From NCBI GenBank assembly GCA_011390345.1, contig JAABSP010000009.1, positions 1 to 64,000 on the forward strand: a DNA stretch of 64,000 bases. The letters are read 5' to 3'. The stretch is from Desulfobacteraceae bacterium (GTDB lineage Bacteria > Desulfobacterota > Desulfobacteria > Desulfobacterales > JAABSP01). Shown in pieces: positions 16,334 to 27,037 of this stretch (its first letter is position 1; every line of letters starts with the position of its first letter). Under the pieces are notes generated by a model. The model saw nothing but the letters and a program-made list of their open reading frames with translations. It made no database searches and was not told the DNA's origin. Position numbers and translations under genes: made by a program.

Positions 16334-17830
16334 GTGCATGATCCGCAGAAGGCCGCCATCCCCCGGATCGTCATCTCCGCACTGCGGGGGGGCTCCGGCA
16401 AGACGGTCATAACACTTGGCATCCTTGCCGCGCTCAAGAGGCTCGGAAAGAAGATCGCCGTCTTCAAAAAGGGTCCGGATTATATCGACGCGGGTTGGCT
16501 GGCAAAAGCGGCCGACCGGGCCTGTTATAATCTGGACACCTTTCTTGTCCTCCCGGAAGTCATCCGCCACTCTTTTCATTCCCATACCACGGACGACGAC
16601 ATCGCAGTCATCGAAGGCAACCGCGGCCTCTATGACGGCATCGACACCGAGGGGCTGACCAGTACGGCCGAGCTGGCAAAGCTTCTGGGCGCGCCGGTTC
16701 TGCTCTGCCTTGACTGCACCAAATCGACCCGGACCATGGCCGCGATCGTCCAGGGCTGCGTCGGATTCGACCGGGATGTCCGGATCAGGGGGGTCATCTT
16801 AAACCGGGTTGCGGGCGCGCGCCATGAGAATGTCCTCCGGCAGAATATCGAAAGCCACTGCGGGGTTCCGGTGGTGGGGGCTCTGCCCAAGCTGAAGCGG
16901 CAGAGCTTTCCGGAGCGGCATATGGGGCTGATTCCGACGCCTGAACATGCGGGGGCGGCCGCATCCATTGAAGCGGCTGCGGCTGCGGCTGAGGATTATA
17001 TCGACTTGGAGGCTGTTCTTGGGATTGCCCGAGAGTTGGAAGGGGAGAGGGCTGAAAGGACCGAAAGGACGAAAAGGACAGGAGTGGCCACGGCCGCGGA
17101 AGCCGCCAGGGAAGAGAGGTGGCGGGGCCATCCACAGCAGGTTGCAACTGGCCCTACTTCACCGGGTCCGTTGTTGAAATCCGGAAACATCCGCATCGGG
17201 GTGATCCGGGATTCGGCCTTCCAGTTCTATTATCCGGAAAATATCGAGGCTTTGAAAAAGGCCGGCGCGGAAGTTCTCTTTATCAGCCCCCTTGGAGAGA
17301 AGTATCTTCCCCGGCTCGACGGCCTCTACATCGGCGGCGGCTTTCCCGAAACCCACGGGGAGCAGCTTGCAGAGAACCTTCGCTTCAAGGCCGACTTAAA
17401 GGAGCGGGTGGCAGATGGCCTTCCGATCTATGCGGAATGCGGGGGGCTCATGTATCTCGGGGAGGAGCTTCGGCTGGCAGAGGGAACCTTCCCCATGGCC
17501 GGGATTCTTCCGGCCGTCTTCGATGTGACGAAAAAGCCCCAGGGTCACGGCTATACCCAGATCACCGTCTCGGAAGAGAATCCTTATTTCAAGGTGGGAG
17601 CCCGCATCCGGGGCCATGAATTCCACTATTCCCGGGTGATTGAATGGCGGGGGGGGAAATCGGATCTCGTCTTTTCGGTGGATCGGGGCGTTGGACTCCA
17701 TGAGGGGCGGGACGGAGCGGTCCATCGGAATGTGCTGGCCACCTACACACATATCCACGCGCTCGGGGTTCCGGAATGGGGGCCTGCGCTGGTCTGTCTC
17801 GCGCAAAAATACCGATCCGGAATAATATAG
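16334..17830 (+). CDS. dsrN: DsrN-type siroheme amidase (cobyrinate a,c-diamide synthase family)
   Basis: CbiA/CobB-family amidotransferase of 498 residues. The N-terminal ATP-binding synthetase domain starts RIVISALRGGSGKTV (P-loop) with the substrate motif FKKGPDYIDAGW; the C-terminal class I glutamine amidotransferase-like domain has YAECGGLMYLGEE with the catalytic Cys and a terminal His in THIHALG. Next to dsrABD this is best read as DsrN, proposed to amidate siroheme for DsrAB; a true cobalamin enzyme cannot be excluded. The start is GTG, with no strong ribosome site. Between the domains lies a charged, Ala/Glu/Arg-rich linker of about 50 residues (RAERTERTKRTG and onward) not typical of CbiA. 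A strong terminator follows. Confidence 0.85.
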   Translation: MHDPQKAAIPRIVISALRGGSGKTVITLGILAALKRLGKKIAVFKKGPDYIDAGWLAKAADRACYNLDTFLVLPEVIRHSFHSHTTDDDIAVIEGNRGLYDGIDTEGLTSTAELAKLLGAPVLLCLDCTKSTRTMAAIVQGCVGFDRDVRIRGVILNRVAGARHENVLRQNIESHCGVPVVGALPKLKRQSFPERHMGLIPTPEHAGAAASIEAAAAAAEDYIDLEAVLGIARELEGERAERTERTKRTGVATAAEAAREERWRGHPQQVATGPTSPGPLLKSGNIRIGVIRDSAFQFYYPENIEALKKAGAEVLFISPLGEKYLPRLDGLYIGGGFPETHGEQLAENLRFKADLKERVADGLPIYAECGGLMYLGEELRLAEGTFPMAGILPAVFDVTKKPQGHGYTQITVSEENPYFKVGARIRGHEFHYSRVIEWRGGKSDLVFSVDRGVGLHEGRDGAVHRNVLATYTHIHALGVPEWGPALVCLAQKYRSGII

Positions 17831-17865
17831 CCGAAACCCGCGCATCGAAAAGGATCATCTTCAAT

Positions 17866-17915
17866 AAAAGACAGGGCACACCGAAATCATCATCGGCACG
17901 CCCTGTCTTTTTTTG
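17866..17915 (+). terminator. rho-independent terminator of the dsr operon
   Basis: AAAAGACAGGGC (17866-17877) pairs perfectly with GCCCTGTCTTTT (17900-17911), with a smaller CCGA/TCGG stem in the loop, followed by further T residues. It closes the dsrABDN operon; the symmetric A/T ends could also serve the convergent cytochrome gene. Confidence 0.9.
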
Positions 17916-17989
17916 CGGATCATCCGCAGGCTGTCGGGATTATTCCTGTGCTGTGAAACCCAGCAGCAGTTCCCGAACCGGAATGATCC

Positions 17990-18472
17990 CTACTTCTTTT
18001 CCTTGGGATGGCACTTGGAGCAGGTTGTCGGAGCGGCTCGGGTGTTGTTCTTCTTATTGAAATCCTTATGGCAGTCCCGGCAGTTGTCGTGAAGCGCCTC
18101 CGCGTGATACTCCCTGGCCTCCTTGTCGGAGAGCTTCGGGGCATCCTTTCCCTTGGGCTTCTGCCCCGGCTTCTTGTGGCATTCGATGCAGTTTTGCACA
18201 TCCTCGCCCATCTTCAGGCCGGTCAGGGGTTTGCCCTCCGCGTCATGATGGCATGCGCCGCACCCGTTCTTGTAGAGTTCGGGATTGGCCTTGGCATAAT
18301 CTTCGGCATGCTTTTTGTGGCTGAACTCCACGATGCCCTTGTCATGCTTCTCATAGGCCTTGTTCTGCATCTTGACCACATCGGGAACCGTAGTCCCGGC
18401 ATAGATTCCGGCCGCGAAGAGAAAAGCAACACCGACGATAGCCGCCGTAATCAGCAACATTCTTCTTTTCAT
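17990..18472 (-). CDS. periplasmic tetraheme cytochrome c3
   Basis: A 160-residue precursor with an N-terminal signal segment (LLITAAIVGVAFLFAAGIYA) and four CxxCH haem sites: CGACH (71-75), CIECH (95-99), CRDCH (131-135) and CSKCH (151-155). Spare histidines (HKKH near 52-55, HH at 75-76, His123, His128) can provide the sixth ligands expected for class III cytochromes. In sulfate reducers these carry electrons from periplasmic hydrogenases and formate dehydrogenases to membrane complexes. ATG follows GGAGAGGAGGTG; a promoter-like sequence lies at 18529-18557. The hydrophobic segment could also stay as a membrane anchor. Confidence 0.92.
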   Translation of the reverse strand: MKRRMLLITAAIVGVAFLFAAGIYAGTTVPDVVKMQNKAYEKHDKGIVEFSHKKHAEDYAKANPELYKNGCGACHHDAEGKPLTGLKMGEDVQNCIECHKKPGQKPKGKDAPKLSDKEAREYHAEALHDNCRDCHKDFNKKNNTRAAPTTCSKCHPKEKK

Positions 18473-18528
18473 CTCTTGATTTCACCTCCTCTCCTTTTTA
18501 TGGTAAAATCCATCCAGCATATGAAGAG

Positions 18529-18557
18529 CATTTATCAAGTTATACAAATCCTGTCAA
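18529..18557 (-). promoter_or_regulatory. promoter candidate for the cytochrome c3 gene
   Basis: Reading leftward, TTGACA (18557-18552), a 17-base spacer, then TAAATG (18534-18529) as a weak -10. The start codon is about 57 bases further on. The perfect -35 supports it; the -10 matches only partly. Confidence 0.5.
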
Positions 18558-18733
18558 CGGGAAAAGGAATCGAAGAATGGGTTGAATTTTATTTGACAAT
18601 TCACTATTCTCCATTTGGTGGAATCCGAAGTTGGGGAATGGAAAGCCGTTGAAAGTTGTTCTGCAAAACGATATAGATCCTTTCAAGGGTTAAAAAAAAG
18701 GTCCGAAAGGAGCGCCCTACAGGAGAGAAGTTT

Positions 18734-19867
18734 ATGATCGATCCCGCGCCGGAACTGATACCGGAAAAAATCTATATCCTTGTGGTGGATGACGAAGAGG
18801 TGATCCGGGAGATGCTTCAGGAGGCCATCGGGTATGCCGGATATAATTGCTCCATCGCGGAGAACGGAACCCGGGCTCTGGAAATTCTGAAAAAGGAGAG
18901 GGTGGATGTGGTGATCACAGACATTAAAATGCCCGGCATCAGCGGCATCGAACTGCTACGGGAGGTCAAGGAGAATCATGAGGCCGATGTGATCGTCATG
19001 ACCGGTTTCATCGAGGACTTCACCTATGAGAAGATCATCCACCTGGGGGCCAGCGATTTCATCGGAAAACCCTTTCGGAACAAGGAACTGCTGGTGCGTC
19101 TCAAACGGGTGCTCAAGGAGCGGAATCTTCTTGTGGAACGGATGCGGATTCATCAGCAGCTTCTCGACAGCATGTCCGAGCTGCAGGATGCCCATGAGGC
19201 CGTACATGACGCGTATCTCGATACCATTAAACGTCTGGCCATTGCCGCGGAATACAAAGATGAAGAGACCGGGGAGCATATCAGCAGGATCAGCAGCTAC
19301 TGCGAGCTGATTGCGCTGAATCTGGGGCTGCCCCGGAGTATGGTCGAAAACATCCGGTATGCCTCCCCCATGCATGATGTGGGAAAGATCGGCATTCCGG
19401 ACAAGATCCTGCTCAAACCAGGAAAGTTGACGGCCCAGGAACTCGAAATTATTAAAAGCCATACCACCATCGGTGAAAACATTCTGGCCGACTCCAGTGC
19501 AGAGATCCTCCAGTATGCCCACCAGATCGCAGGCTCCCACCATGAACGGTGGGACGGCAGAGGATATCCCCGGGGGCTTGCAGGGGAGGCGATTCCCATC
19601 ACCGGACGGATCGTGGGAATTGCCGATGTCTTTGATGCACTCACCTCAGCCCGCCCCTATAAGGAGCCCTACCCTGCCGAGGTGGCCTTTGAGATTATCC
19701 GGCAGGACCGAGGGAAGCATTTTGATCCTGCTGTGGCGGATGCCTTTTTCAAAGATCGGGAAAAGGTCATCTGTATCCTGCAGAATATGAATCCGACCTG
19801 TCCGATCCAACACATCAAACCGTTCCAATGGAGCGACCGGGAGGAGGGGACACTGTCCATCTGCTGA
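18734..19867 (+). CDS. response regulator with HD-GYP phosphodiesterase domain
   Basis: A 377-residue RpfG-like protein. The receiver (ILVVDDEE, phospho-Asp63 in VVITDIKMPG, Lys in IGKPFR) is followed by an HD-GYP domain, which hydrolyses cyclic di-GMP: HD pair His214-Asp215 in MHDVGKIGIPD and HHERWDGRGYPRG with GYP at 277-279. All catalytic motifs are present, so it should be active. ATG follows GGAGAGAAG. Its stop overlaps the start of the next gene (TGATG), coupling it to a soluble MCP-like protein. This starts the rightward half of the chemosensory cluster and links it to c-di-GMP. Confidence 0.92.
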   Translation: MIDPAPELIPEKIYILVVDDEEVIREMLQEAIGYAGYNCSIAENGTRALEILKKERVDVVITDIKMPGISGIELLREVKENHEADVIVMTGFIEDFTYEKIIHLGASDFIGKPFRNKELLVRLKRVLKERNLLVERMRIHQQLLDSMSELQDAHEAVHDAYLDTIKRLAIAAEYKDEETGEHISRISSYCELIALNLGLPRSMVENIRYASPMHDVGKIGIPDKILLKPGKLTAQELEIIKSHTTIGENILADSSAEILQYAHQIAGSHHERWDGRGYPRGLAGEAIPITGRIVGIADVFDALTSARPYKEPYPAEVAFEIIRQDRGKHFDPAVADAFFKDREKVICILQNMNPTCPIQHIKPFQWSDREEGTLSIC

Positions 19868-21702
19868 TGCGCATAAAAGAGATCATGGCTTCAATCCCAA
19901 ATCTTTTACCGTCAATCCTCTTCCGCGGCGACTGCAGAATCGCTGTCGAAGAAATCCTCCGCTGCCGCAGATCTTTGGAGCGGATCTGCCGGGAGTCGGA
20001 ATCTCCATTTATCGATATCGGAAATGCCCTGGAATCGGTATCGAATGAGGGCAGTGCCATTGCAGAGAAGATCCTGGAAACGATCGGCTCGATCAGCAGC
20101 GATGCAGAGGAGAATCTTCTGGATCGAATGAACAAAATGGTCAAAGAGGCCCTTTGCGATCTCGACAGCCGTCATCACGAGGTGAGCCTCCGCCTGGAGC
20201 AGATCAGACACCTGATCGATGACCTGAACCGGCTTCAGCACTCCTGTAAAACTGTTGAAAAGATCTCGGTCTCGTTAAAGGGAATCGGATTCGGAATTCG
20301 GGTGGAGAGTGCGGGTTCCGAATCCTCAGAAGCCCTTTTTGGCGTAGTCTCACTGCAGATCGGCCATCTTTCCCAGGAGATCTCCCGGCTGACAAAGCAG
20401 ATCCAGGAAGATGCCCGAAAAACCGGGCGGGAGCAGGAGGAGATCTATCAGGAGGTGACGGAGGAGGCCGGCCGAATCAAAGGGCTTACCCGAAACGCAC
20501 AGCAGACCGTGGAGACCTCTGCCGAAGCGGCCCGAAAACTGATTGCCTGGTCCATCTCTTCCATAGAGCAGGCCAATACCCACGGCCGGGAGATCCGCCG
20601 ACAGGTAGGCGAAGTCGTGGTGGGCATGCAGCTCCATGACAGCATGAACCAGCGGGTGGAACATATTCTTCATGCACTGGAAGATGTGGAATCCCTCTGC
20701 GGAAAGGGCAAAGGCCGATATGCAACTGCACTGGCCATCATCGAACTGCAGCAGGGGCAGATCGAGCAGACCCGGGAGGAGATCGAGAGGGTCCATGACA
20801 GGACTCAGCAGGCATTCTACGCCATCCAGAATGAGATCGACGGCCTTACCCAAAGCCTTTCGTTACTGAGCACCGATCATCACCAGAAACCCTTTGAAGC
20901 CCTTCAAAAGGATCTGAAAAACTTAAAGGAACTCCGCCATCAGGCCAGATCCGCAACCGAACGGGTTCGAAGCACCGCGAGGGCTGCGGCCGACATCAAT
21001 CAGCGCCTTACGGGCCACATGGAACAGGTGGAGAATATCGGCTTTCAGACCCATTTTCTCTCCTTGAACGCGATCATCAAGGCGGCCCACCTCGGAGAGA
21101 CGGGTCGCACCCTGGAAGTACTGGCTCAGGAGGTGACGCACATCTCCCGGCATACGGGCCGCTTTGTGGAAACGGTCAAGGAGATTCTGAATGAGATCTC
21201 CGGACTGGCGGGCAAAATGGCTGCAGATGTGGGAGAAGAGGAAATGGTGACGGAGACCGGCACGTCAGACAGAGGAATTGCCGGATTGACCGAAATCTAT
21301 GACGACTTTGTCCGGAATTCCGATGCATCGCTGCACCGGGCCGGGGTGCTGAAGGAGGCAATTGAAGATGTCCTGTCAAAGCTTGAGTTCCTTCAATCCC
21401 TGTCCGATGAACTGCTTGGAGAGATCGATCAGTTGGAGAAACTGAAAAACAGAATCGGGCGCCAGAAGCGAAAGGCCGATTTCAAAATCTCTTCGGAAGA
21501 GGCGCAAAGGCTTGCAGATCGCTACACCATGCATCAGGAACGAGGGGTACATGAGCGCCTCGTGGGCTCCCATTCAATGACGGCTCTCCCCGGCGCTCAA
21601 AATCTTCTGCAGGGGCCGGATCAAAAACCGGATCAAAAGCCGGATCAAAAATCAGATCATGAGGAAGAAGAGGCGTTCGGCGACAATGTGGAACTATTTT
21701 AG
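19867..21702 (+). CDS. soluble, degenerate methyl-accepting chemotaxis protein-like protein
   Basis: A 611-residue, almost wholly helical protein with no membrane segment and no known input domain. The hairpin tip region VENIGFQTHFLSLNAIIKAA aligns with the MCP tip ([20 protein letters not shown]), but several tip residues are changed, and GETGRTLEVLAQEVTHIS replaces [18 protein letters not shown]. It may bind CheA/CheW weakly or scaffold something else. The tail has the repeat DQKPDQKPDQKSDH followed by Glu-rich residues. The start at 19867 overlaps the HD-GYP stop; another ATG at 19885 has a better AAGAGAT ribosome site. cheY follows after 15 bases. The coupling suggests it works with the HD-GYP protein. 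Confidence 0.75.
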   Translation: MRIKEIMASIPNLLPSILFRGDCRIAVEEILRCRRSLERICRESESPFIDIGNALESVSNEGSAIAEKILETIGSISSDAEENLLDRMNKMVKEALCDLDSRHHEVSLRLEQIRHLIDDLNRLQHSCKTVEKISVSLKGIGFGIRVESAGSESSEALFGVVSLQIGHLSQEISRLTKQIQEDARKTGREQEEIYQEVTEEAGRIKGLTRNAQQTVETSAEAARKLIAWSISSIEQANTHGREIRRQVGEVVVGMQLHDSMNQRVEHILHALEDVESLCGKGKGRYATALAIIELQQGQIEQTREEIERVHDRTQQAFYAIQNEIDGLTQSLSLLSTDHHQKPFEALQKDLKNLKELRHQARSATERVRSTARAAADINQRLTGHMEQVENIGFQTHFLSLNAIIKAAHLGETGRTLEVLAQEVTHISRHTGRFVETVKEILNEISGLAGKMAADVGEEEMVTETGTSDRGIAGLTEIYDDFVRNSDASLHRAGVLKEAIEDVLSKLEFLQSLSDELLGEIDQLEKLKNRIGRQKRKADFKISSEEAQRLADRYTMHQERGVHERLVGSHSMTALPGAQNLLQGPDQKPDQKPDQKSDHEEEEAFGDNVELF

Positions 21703-21717
21703 AAAAGAGGCAGATGC

Positions 21718-22083
21718 ATGGCAAAAGTCATCATGACCGTAGACGATTCCGCAAGCGTCAGACAGATGGTCCGCTTCACCCTTACCGGGGCGGGCTATGA
21801 GGTGGTTGAGGCTGCGGACGGCCAGGACGCGTTGAACAAGCTGGGGAAAACATCTGTACATATGCTCCTTACCGATCTGAATATGCCGGAAATGGACGGC
21901 ATCGAGCTGATCCGAAAGGTTCGGGCCATGCAGGAGTATCGATTTGTCCCCATTGTCATGCTGACCACGGAATCCCAGCAGAAGAAGAAGCAGGAGGGAA
22001 AGGCCGCAGGGGCGACCGGCTGGATCGTCAAGCCTTTCAAGCCGGAACAGCTTCTGGCGGTGGTCAGGAAAGTACTGGGATAG
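21718..22083 (+). CDS. CheY-like single-domain response regulator
   Basis: A 121-residue receiver: acidic pair in MTVDDSASVR, phospho-Asp in MLLTDLNMPEMDG, the Thr of VMLTTES and the Lys of WIVKPFKPEQ. The sequence is of the chemotaxis CheY type (ASVRQMVRFTL, KAAGATGWIVKPF), so it probably carries the signal from the cluster's CheA to a motor or other effector. It follows the soluble MCP-like gene by 15 bases and comes 94 bases before cheW. Two other, more divergent receivers lie in the leftward half. Confidence 0.9.
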   Translation: MAKVIMTVDDSASVRQMVRFTLTGAGYEVVEAADGQDALNKLGKTSVHMLLTDLNMPEMDGIELIRKVRAMQEYRFVPIVMLTTESQQKKKQEGKAAGATGWIVKPFKPEQLLAVVRKVLG

Positions 22084-22177
22084 CGCCCGGCCCAATCAAT
22101 CCTATTTCCAAAGAAAAGCGATCCAATATCATAAGATTATAAAAAGCGTCCGGAATTACGGCAAGGAGGAATCGAAG

Positions 22178-22690
22178 ATGAAACGAGTGGTGGAGACCAT
22201 GGATCAGGCGGTTAAGGCGATGGGGGAGCGGGAGGGCAAATATCTCACCTTCACCCTGGCCGAGGAGGAGTACGGTATCGGGATATTGAAGATCAAGGAG
22301 ATAATAGGTATGATGCCCATCACGCCTGTTCCCAGAACCCCTCAGTTTGTCAAGGGCGTGATCAACCTGCGGGGAAAGGTGATCCCGGTGATCGATCTGC
22401 GGCTCCGGTTCGGCCTCAAGGCCGAGGAATATACTGACCGTACCTGCATCATTGTAGTGGAAATCCCGGGGGAGAGCGGAAATGTCATGATCGGAATAGT
22501 GGTGGATACAGTCTCGGAAGTGCTGAACATCAAGGCCGATGACATCGAAGATTCCCCGGCCTTTGGCAGCCGTCTCGAGACCGACTATATCCTGGGGATG
22601 GCCAAGATGGAGGGGGGCGTGAAGATTCTGCTGGATATCGACAGAATCCTCAAATCCGAAGAGATCAACCTGCTGGAAAGCACAAGCTGA
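22178..22690 (+). CDS. cheW: chemotaxis coupling protein CheW
   Basis: A 170-residue CheW: YLTFTLAEEEYGIGILKIKE, the receptor/kinase-binding PVPRTPQFVKGVINLRGKVI and VIDLRLRFGL are family hallmarks. It bridges MCPs to CheA. The start follows AAGGAGGAATCGAAG. The N-terminus has about 20 extra residues before the first beta strand. It lies nine bases before the membrane MCP gene, so the two are co-expressed. It is the only separate CheW in the window; CheA has its own CheW-like C-terminal domain. Confidence 0.93.
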   Translation: MKRVVETMDQAVKAMGEREGKYLTFTLAEEEYGIGILKIKEIIGMMPITPVPRTPQFVKGVINLRGKVIPVIDLRLRFGLKAEEYTDRTCIIVVEIPGESGNVMIGIVVDTVSEVLNIKADDIEDSPAFGSRLETDYILGMAKMEGGVKILLDIDRILKSEEINLLESTS

Positions 22691-22698
22691 CAGGAGCG

Positions 22699-24381
22699 AT
22701 GAACCTTATGGAAGAGCGTACGGCAAAAGGGATGAAACTGCGGTTCTTTACACCGATTCTGGTGCTGGTGGGCATTATTCTCGTCTGCACCTTCTACTAT
22801 GCATACTGGAAATCGAAGACCGAGATCATCGATCTCGGCGGGACCATGTTCAAAAACATCAACAGCAATATGATCGGCTTCATGGATGCCATGAACGAAG
22901 AGGTCAAGGCCGGAAATCTGACCCTGGAGCAGGCGCAGGAGACCGTGAAGACCTATGTGCTGGGTCCAATCCGAGAGAACGGGGTCCGGGATATAGCTGG
23001 AAGTCGGATGTCCATGAACAGCAAGACCTTTGCCTGGGCAGTGAAAACCCAGGGGGACGAGCGGGGGGTGCTGGCCATGCATCCCTCTCTAGAGGGGAAA
23101 AACGCCTGGAACATTAAGACCCAAGGGAAATATACAATTCAGGATACCTGGGCAAACCGGCAGATTGCCGACAGGATCGTCGAGGATGTCTGGCAGAATC
23201 CGGGCAAGCCTGTGGAAACATTTTTGGCCTACCAGTCCTACTTCGCGCCCTGGGACTGGATGGTGGGCGTCGGCGGCAGCAAGGAAGATCTTCATGCGGA
23301 TCGACTCCAGGAGATTCAGATCCTTTTTATCGTCATCGGAGTCCTCTTTGTCATCGGCGGAGGACTTTTCCTTATCTATGTCAACCGCCTGCGCGGCACC
23401 TTGGGCGGAAGCATCCGGATGCTCACCGAGAGCGCAGAGCAGATCATCGGAGGTGCGCAGGAGGTGGCGGCCGCAAGCCAGTCCCTGGCCGAAGATGCCT
23501 CAGAGCAGGCCTCGGTCATCCAGCAGACCTCCTCATCTTTGGAGGAGATGTCTTCCATGACCCGCCAGAATGCGGACAATGCCAAGCAGGCCAATCATCT
23601 GATGAAGGCCGGCAAAACCTCGATCCAGAGCGCAAATGACTCCATGAACCAGTTGACAGCATCCATGGACGACATTGTCAAATCGAGCGAGGAGACCTTC
23701 AAGATCATCAAGACCATCGACGAGATCGCGTTTCAGACCAATCTGCTGGCCTTGAATGCTGCGGTGGAGGCGGCCCGGGCCGGGGAGGCCGGGGCCGGAT
23801 TTGCGGTGGTGGCCGACGAGGTCAGAAACCTCGCGATGCGGGCCGGAGACGCGGCCCGGAACACGGCCGGCCTCATCGAGATCACGGTGAAGAAGATCAA
23901 GGACGGCGGAGAACTGGTGGGGAAGACCAACTCGGTCTTTGCCGAGGTGACGGAGAGTTCCGACAAGATCAGCGACCTCATCGGAGAGATCGCGGCCGCG
24001 TCCGATGAACAGGCCCAGGGGATCGAACAGGTCAATACCTCGGTGGCCGAGATGGACAAGGTGACTCAGAAGAATGCGGCCAACGCGCAGCAATCGGCAT
24101 CCGCGTCCGAGCAGATGCATGCCCAGGCTGAAAAGATGAAGGATTTTGTGGAGGATCTGGTCCACCTGGTGGGCCAGAAGGAGAAGAAGCGAGCAACCAA
24201 AGCAGAGCCGTTCCGACCCCAACAAACCGCGCAAAAGCATCCTTCAAAATCAAAACCAGCTCCCCCGCCCTATAAACCCAGGGAAGAAAATGCCCAAAAG
24301 AGAGCGCCGGCCCCGGCCCAAAGGGAGGTCTCTCCCAATGAGATCATCCCCCTGGATGATGATGATTTCAAGGATTTTTAA
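22699..24381 (+). CDS. methyl-accepting chemotaxis protein with single-Cache-type sensor
   Basis: A 560-residue membrane receptor. A first helix (residues 15-35), a periplasmic domain of about 170 residues resembling sCache_2 (repeated aromatic/Gly pattern, YFAPWDWMVGVGGS at its end), a second helix near 210-230, then a signalling domain with the tip [20 protein letters not shown] and [15 protein letters not shown], all canonical. No clear HAMP is seen. The tail after the coiled coil is Lys/Pro-rich and ends in an acidic DDDDFKDF, which is not the NWETF-type CheR tether. ATG follows CAGGAGCG. It converges with cheD. Confidence 0.92.
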   Translation: MNLMEERTAKGMKLRFFTPILVLVGIILVCTFYYAYWKSKTEIIDLGGTMFKNINSNMIGFMDAMNEEVKAGNLTLEQAQETVKTYVLGPIRENGVRDIAGSRMSMNSKTFAWAVKTQGDERGVLAMHPSLEGKNAWNIKTQGKYTIQDTWANRQIADRIVEDVWQNPGKPVETFLAYQSYFAPWDWMVGVGGSKEDLHADRLQEIQILFIVIGVLFVIGGGLFLIYVNRLRGTLGGSIRMLTESAEQIIGGAQEVAAASQSLAEDASEQASVIQQTSSSLEEMSSMTRQNADNAKQANHLMKAGKTSIQSANDSMNQLTASMDDIVKSSEETFKIIKTIDEIAFQTNLLALNAAVEAARAGEAGAGFAVVADEVRNLAMRAGDAARNTAGLIEITVKKIKDGGELVGKTNSVFAEVTESSDKISDLIGEIAAASDEQAQGIEQVNTSVAEMDKVTQKNAANAQQSASASEQMHAQAEKMKDFVEDLVHLVGQKEKKRATKAEPFRPQQTAQKHPSKSKPAPPPYKPREENAQKRAPAPAQREVSPNEIIPLDDDDFKDF

Positions 24382-24460
24382 AAAGGAAAACGGCCGGAAA
24401 AAAGGATTGATTTTCTTATGCCCCAAAAGGCATCTGACGTAAATCAGGACAGGCTTAGGG

Positions 24461-26085
<1,625 letters not shown>

Positions 26086-26460
26086 TTACAGGTTCATGAG
26101 CGTTTTGATGGTATCCCGGATCGCTTCGGGCGTAAAGGGTTTGTGTATGAATGCCGCGCCCTTTTCTTGCAGACGTTTCAGCCGGGCTTCGCTTCCCTCG
26201 GTGGAGATGACCACAATGGGGAGATCGGAGAATCCCGGGTCCGAGCGCATGCGGTCGATCATCTCCTCGCCGTTCATCACCGGCATGTTGATATCCACCA
26301 CCACCAGATCCACCCAGTTCTCGCCGAGGATATCAAGCCCTTCCTGGCCGTTGCCGGCCTGAAGCACCTCGCCGATCTCCAGACCGCTCATGCGCATCGA
26401 CTTGAGGATCATCGCCCGCATTACCGCACTGTCATCTACAATAAGGACATTGATTGCCAT
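26086..26460 (-). CDS. single-domain response regulator (receiver)
   Basis: A 124-residue receiver: [13 protein letters not shown], phospho-Asp in LVVVDINMPVMNG, Thr in VVISTEGSE, Lys in FIHKPFTPE. It is closely similar over its whole length to the receiver at 27529-27903 (shared phrases SAVMRAM, GLEIG, DINMPVM, STEGSE, KGAAFI), so one arose from the other by duplication. The start follows AAGAGGTTATTCG. It lies between CheD paralogue 2 and CheB and may be a CheY or a phosphate sink for the cluster. Confidence 0.9.
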   Translation of the reverse strand: MAINVLIVDDSAVMRAMILKSMRMSGLEIGEVLQAGNGQEGLDILGENWVDLVVVDINMPVMNGEEMIDRMRSDPGFSDLPIVVISTEGSEARLKRLQEKGAAFIHKPFTPEAIRDTIKTLMNL

Positions 26461-26510
26461 CGAATAACCTCTTATCACCCTTCATATTTTGTAAGATATC
26501 GGTAAAAAAA

Positions 26511-26963
26511 TCAGCTCGTAATCTTGATCTCGCCTGTGGAGATATCGAATTGCACTGTTCGATTGGTCGAGCCGCCGATATCCTCGAATTCGAGAAGAAT
26601 ATTATTTTTCCAGAGAATCTTTTTCAGCACCGCGTAGTTTTTCTCCCCGATCTTGAACATCTCGTTATCGCCTTCGGGCCGGGAGCAGCCGGTAGCCTTG
26701 ACGATCAGTCTCGATTTCTCGCCGCCCTGATTGTAGACTTCTTCCAGCAGCTTCGGAACCCCCGTGTCGACAAAGATGCAGGGGTTGGCTTCCGCCTTTT
26801 TCGGATCGGATTTGGACAGGGGCAGCATGGCGTGCAGCAGCCCGCCGATCTTTGCCACCGGATCATAGGCCACAAGCCCCAGACTGGTTCCCAGGGCATA
26901 GGTTACGATGGTATCCCCCTCTTTTCCAACCTTCAAATTTCCAACTAAAACAATATGTTTCAT
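26511..26963 (-). CDS. cheD: CheD paralogue 2, catalytic Cys replaced by Ser
   Basis: A 150-residue CheD. Thr21, the LG turn and the His (LLHAMLPLS) are all in place, but residue 27, the catalytic Cys in Thermotoga CheD numbering, is Ser (YALGTSLGLVAYDP). The Ser codon is AGT, one base from Cys TGT. It is strikingly similar to paralogue 3 at 30275-30748 (KIGEKNYAVLKKILWKNNIL against KIGERNHTVLKKLLWKNNVL), so the pair is a recent duplication. It sits next to cheX, whose products bind CheD in other bacteria. Deamidation is probably lost or weak. Confidence 0.88.
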   Translation of the reverse strand: MKHIVLVGNLKVGKEGDTIVTYALGTSLGLVAYDPVAKIGGLLHAMLPLSKSDPKKAEANPCIFVDTGVPKLLEEVYNQGGEKSRLIVKATGCSRPEGDNEMFKIGEKNYAVLKKILWKNNILLEFEDIGGSTNRTVQFDISTGEIKITS

Positions 26964-27037
26964 GGATCCCTTCTACTCCGACAGAAAATTGATGAAGCGC
27001 TCCTTCCTGCAGGCAGGCGCCGGCCCGGGCCATCGAT

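Noticed and set aside
21617-21660. Short tandem DQKP repeats near the end of the soluble MCP-like gene, considered as CRISPR-like
   Set aside because: Repeat units are about 12 bases, in frame, without spacers.
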